Source: Aphanomyces cochlioides
Lineage: Eukaryota; Oomycota; Saprolegniomycetes; Saprolegniales; Verrucalvaceae
Direction of reading: 5' to 3'
Length of the DNA: 64,000 nucleotides
Assembly (NCBI GenBank): GCA_019828595.1
Contig: JAHQRK010000003.1
Location: forward strand, 186,001-250,000
The notes below the pieces were generated by a model. It was not told the DNA's origin. It worked only from the letters and a program-made list of their open reading frames with translations, and did not search any database. How positions within the stretch are numbered: position 1 is the stretch's first letter; each line of letters begins with the position of its first letter. A program made the translations under genes and the position numbers. This document shows positions 63,794 through 64,000 of the stretch, piece after piece.

Positions 63794-64000
63794 GAGGAGA
63801 TTCCAAAGGCGAGAGCGGCATACCGAAACGACGGAGAACTTGGACGAGTTTCCAGTGACCTTCCAGTTGATTCCACGACGGCATTCCAGAAGTCTCCTGC
63901 AGGACGCGGGAAGGATGCTAGAAGGACGCTAGAAAGGAAGCGCCGTCGGGGCAGTTTCATATCCGTCCGTTTCTTCCGAACGATGCCATGTATCATGGAC
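63794..64000. other. Upstream flank at window end
   Basis: 207 bases upstream of the 7-TM gene. An open minus-strand frame (63996-63730) overlaps that gene and has no domain. Nothing else is seen. Confidence 0.35.

Noticed and set aside
1..64000. CRISPR arrays, rRNA or tRNA genes
   Set aside because: No regularly spaced repeats and no recognisable RNA gene cores were seen by eye; the genome is eukaryotic. A covariance-model scan would be needed to exclude small RNA genes.

Overview
This window looks like nuclear DNA of an oomycete, most probably from the Saprolegniales (Aphanomyces-like). The evidence is the gene content: TKL kinases with oomycete-style architecture, a myosin with ankyrin repeats and a FYVE finger, a mitochondrial FtsZ, a Crypton transposon and a secreted cystatin. 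The introns also fit. They are tiny (38 to 58 bases), obey GT-AG (one GC-AG), and about 50 could be placed by requiring the reading frame and family alignment to continue. The lineage is an inference; no marker gene here proves it.

Positions 1-9057: non-coding DNA with faint repeats, then two single-exon Ser/Thr kinases (1964-3076 and 4093-4998) sharing an unusual HRD(L/I)SLEN catalytic loop, then two divergently transcribed kinesins (5024-6673 minus, 6989-9057 plus). Each kinesin ends in a hydrophobic C-terminal segment like a tail anchor. Positions 9620-13652: a membrane-spanning LRR receptor kinase and a frame-broken PDZ gene. Positions 13653-21061 are transposon-rich: a Harbinger-type MITE, a hAT-like remnant, and an 885-base tandem duplication. 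One duplicate copy holds a Tc1/mariner element and the other a Crypton, and each copy preserves the empty site of the other's insertion.

Positions 21110-30241: a local family of TKL genes in both orientations. Only one copy (25406-28956, minus) is intact. It encodes a helical N-terminal region, one apparently active kinase and two pseudokinase domains. The last pseudokinase closely resembles the kinase of the LRR receptor about 14 kb away. The other three copies are broken.

Positions 31363-41090 return to kinases and kinesins: a third HRDLSLEN kinase, mitochondrial ftsZ, and two more kinesins, the second with a coiled-coil tail spread over many short exons. Positions 41095-49030, minus strand: a 2-oxoglutarate dioxygenase, a 13-exon secreted EGF-like protein, a membrane-anchored HECT ubiquitin ligase with a RanBP2 finger, a small possible membrane protein and a second MITE. 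Positions 49668-64000: a large ubiquitin-specific protease, a 57-base palindrome, electron-transfer-flavoprotein:ubiquinone oxidoreductase, a cystatin-like secreted inhibitor, the myosin-ankyrin-FYVE gene, an IQ-motif protein and a seven-transmembrane protein.

Functionally the window is rich in cytoskeletal motors (four kinesins, one myosin), organelle division (FtsZ), kinase signalling and ubiquitin handling (one ligase, one protease). These are ordinary eukaryotic genes that lie close together; nothing shows that they form one pathway. Gene spacing is often very tight (4 to 60 bases). All exon boundaries were set by eye from splice dinucleotides and frame continuity and need transcript support.
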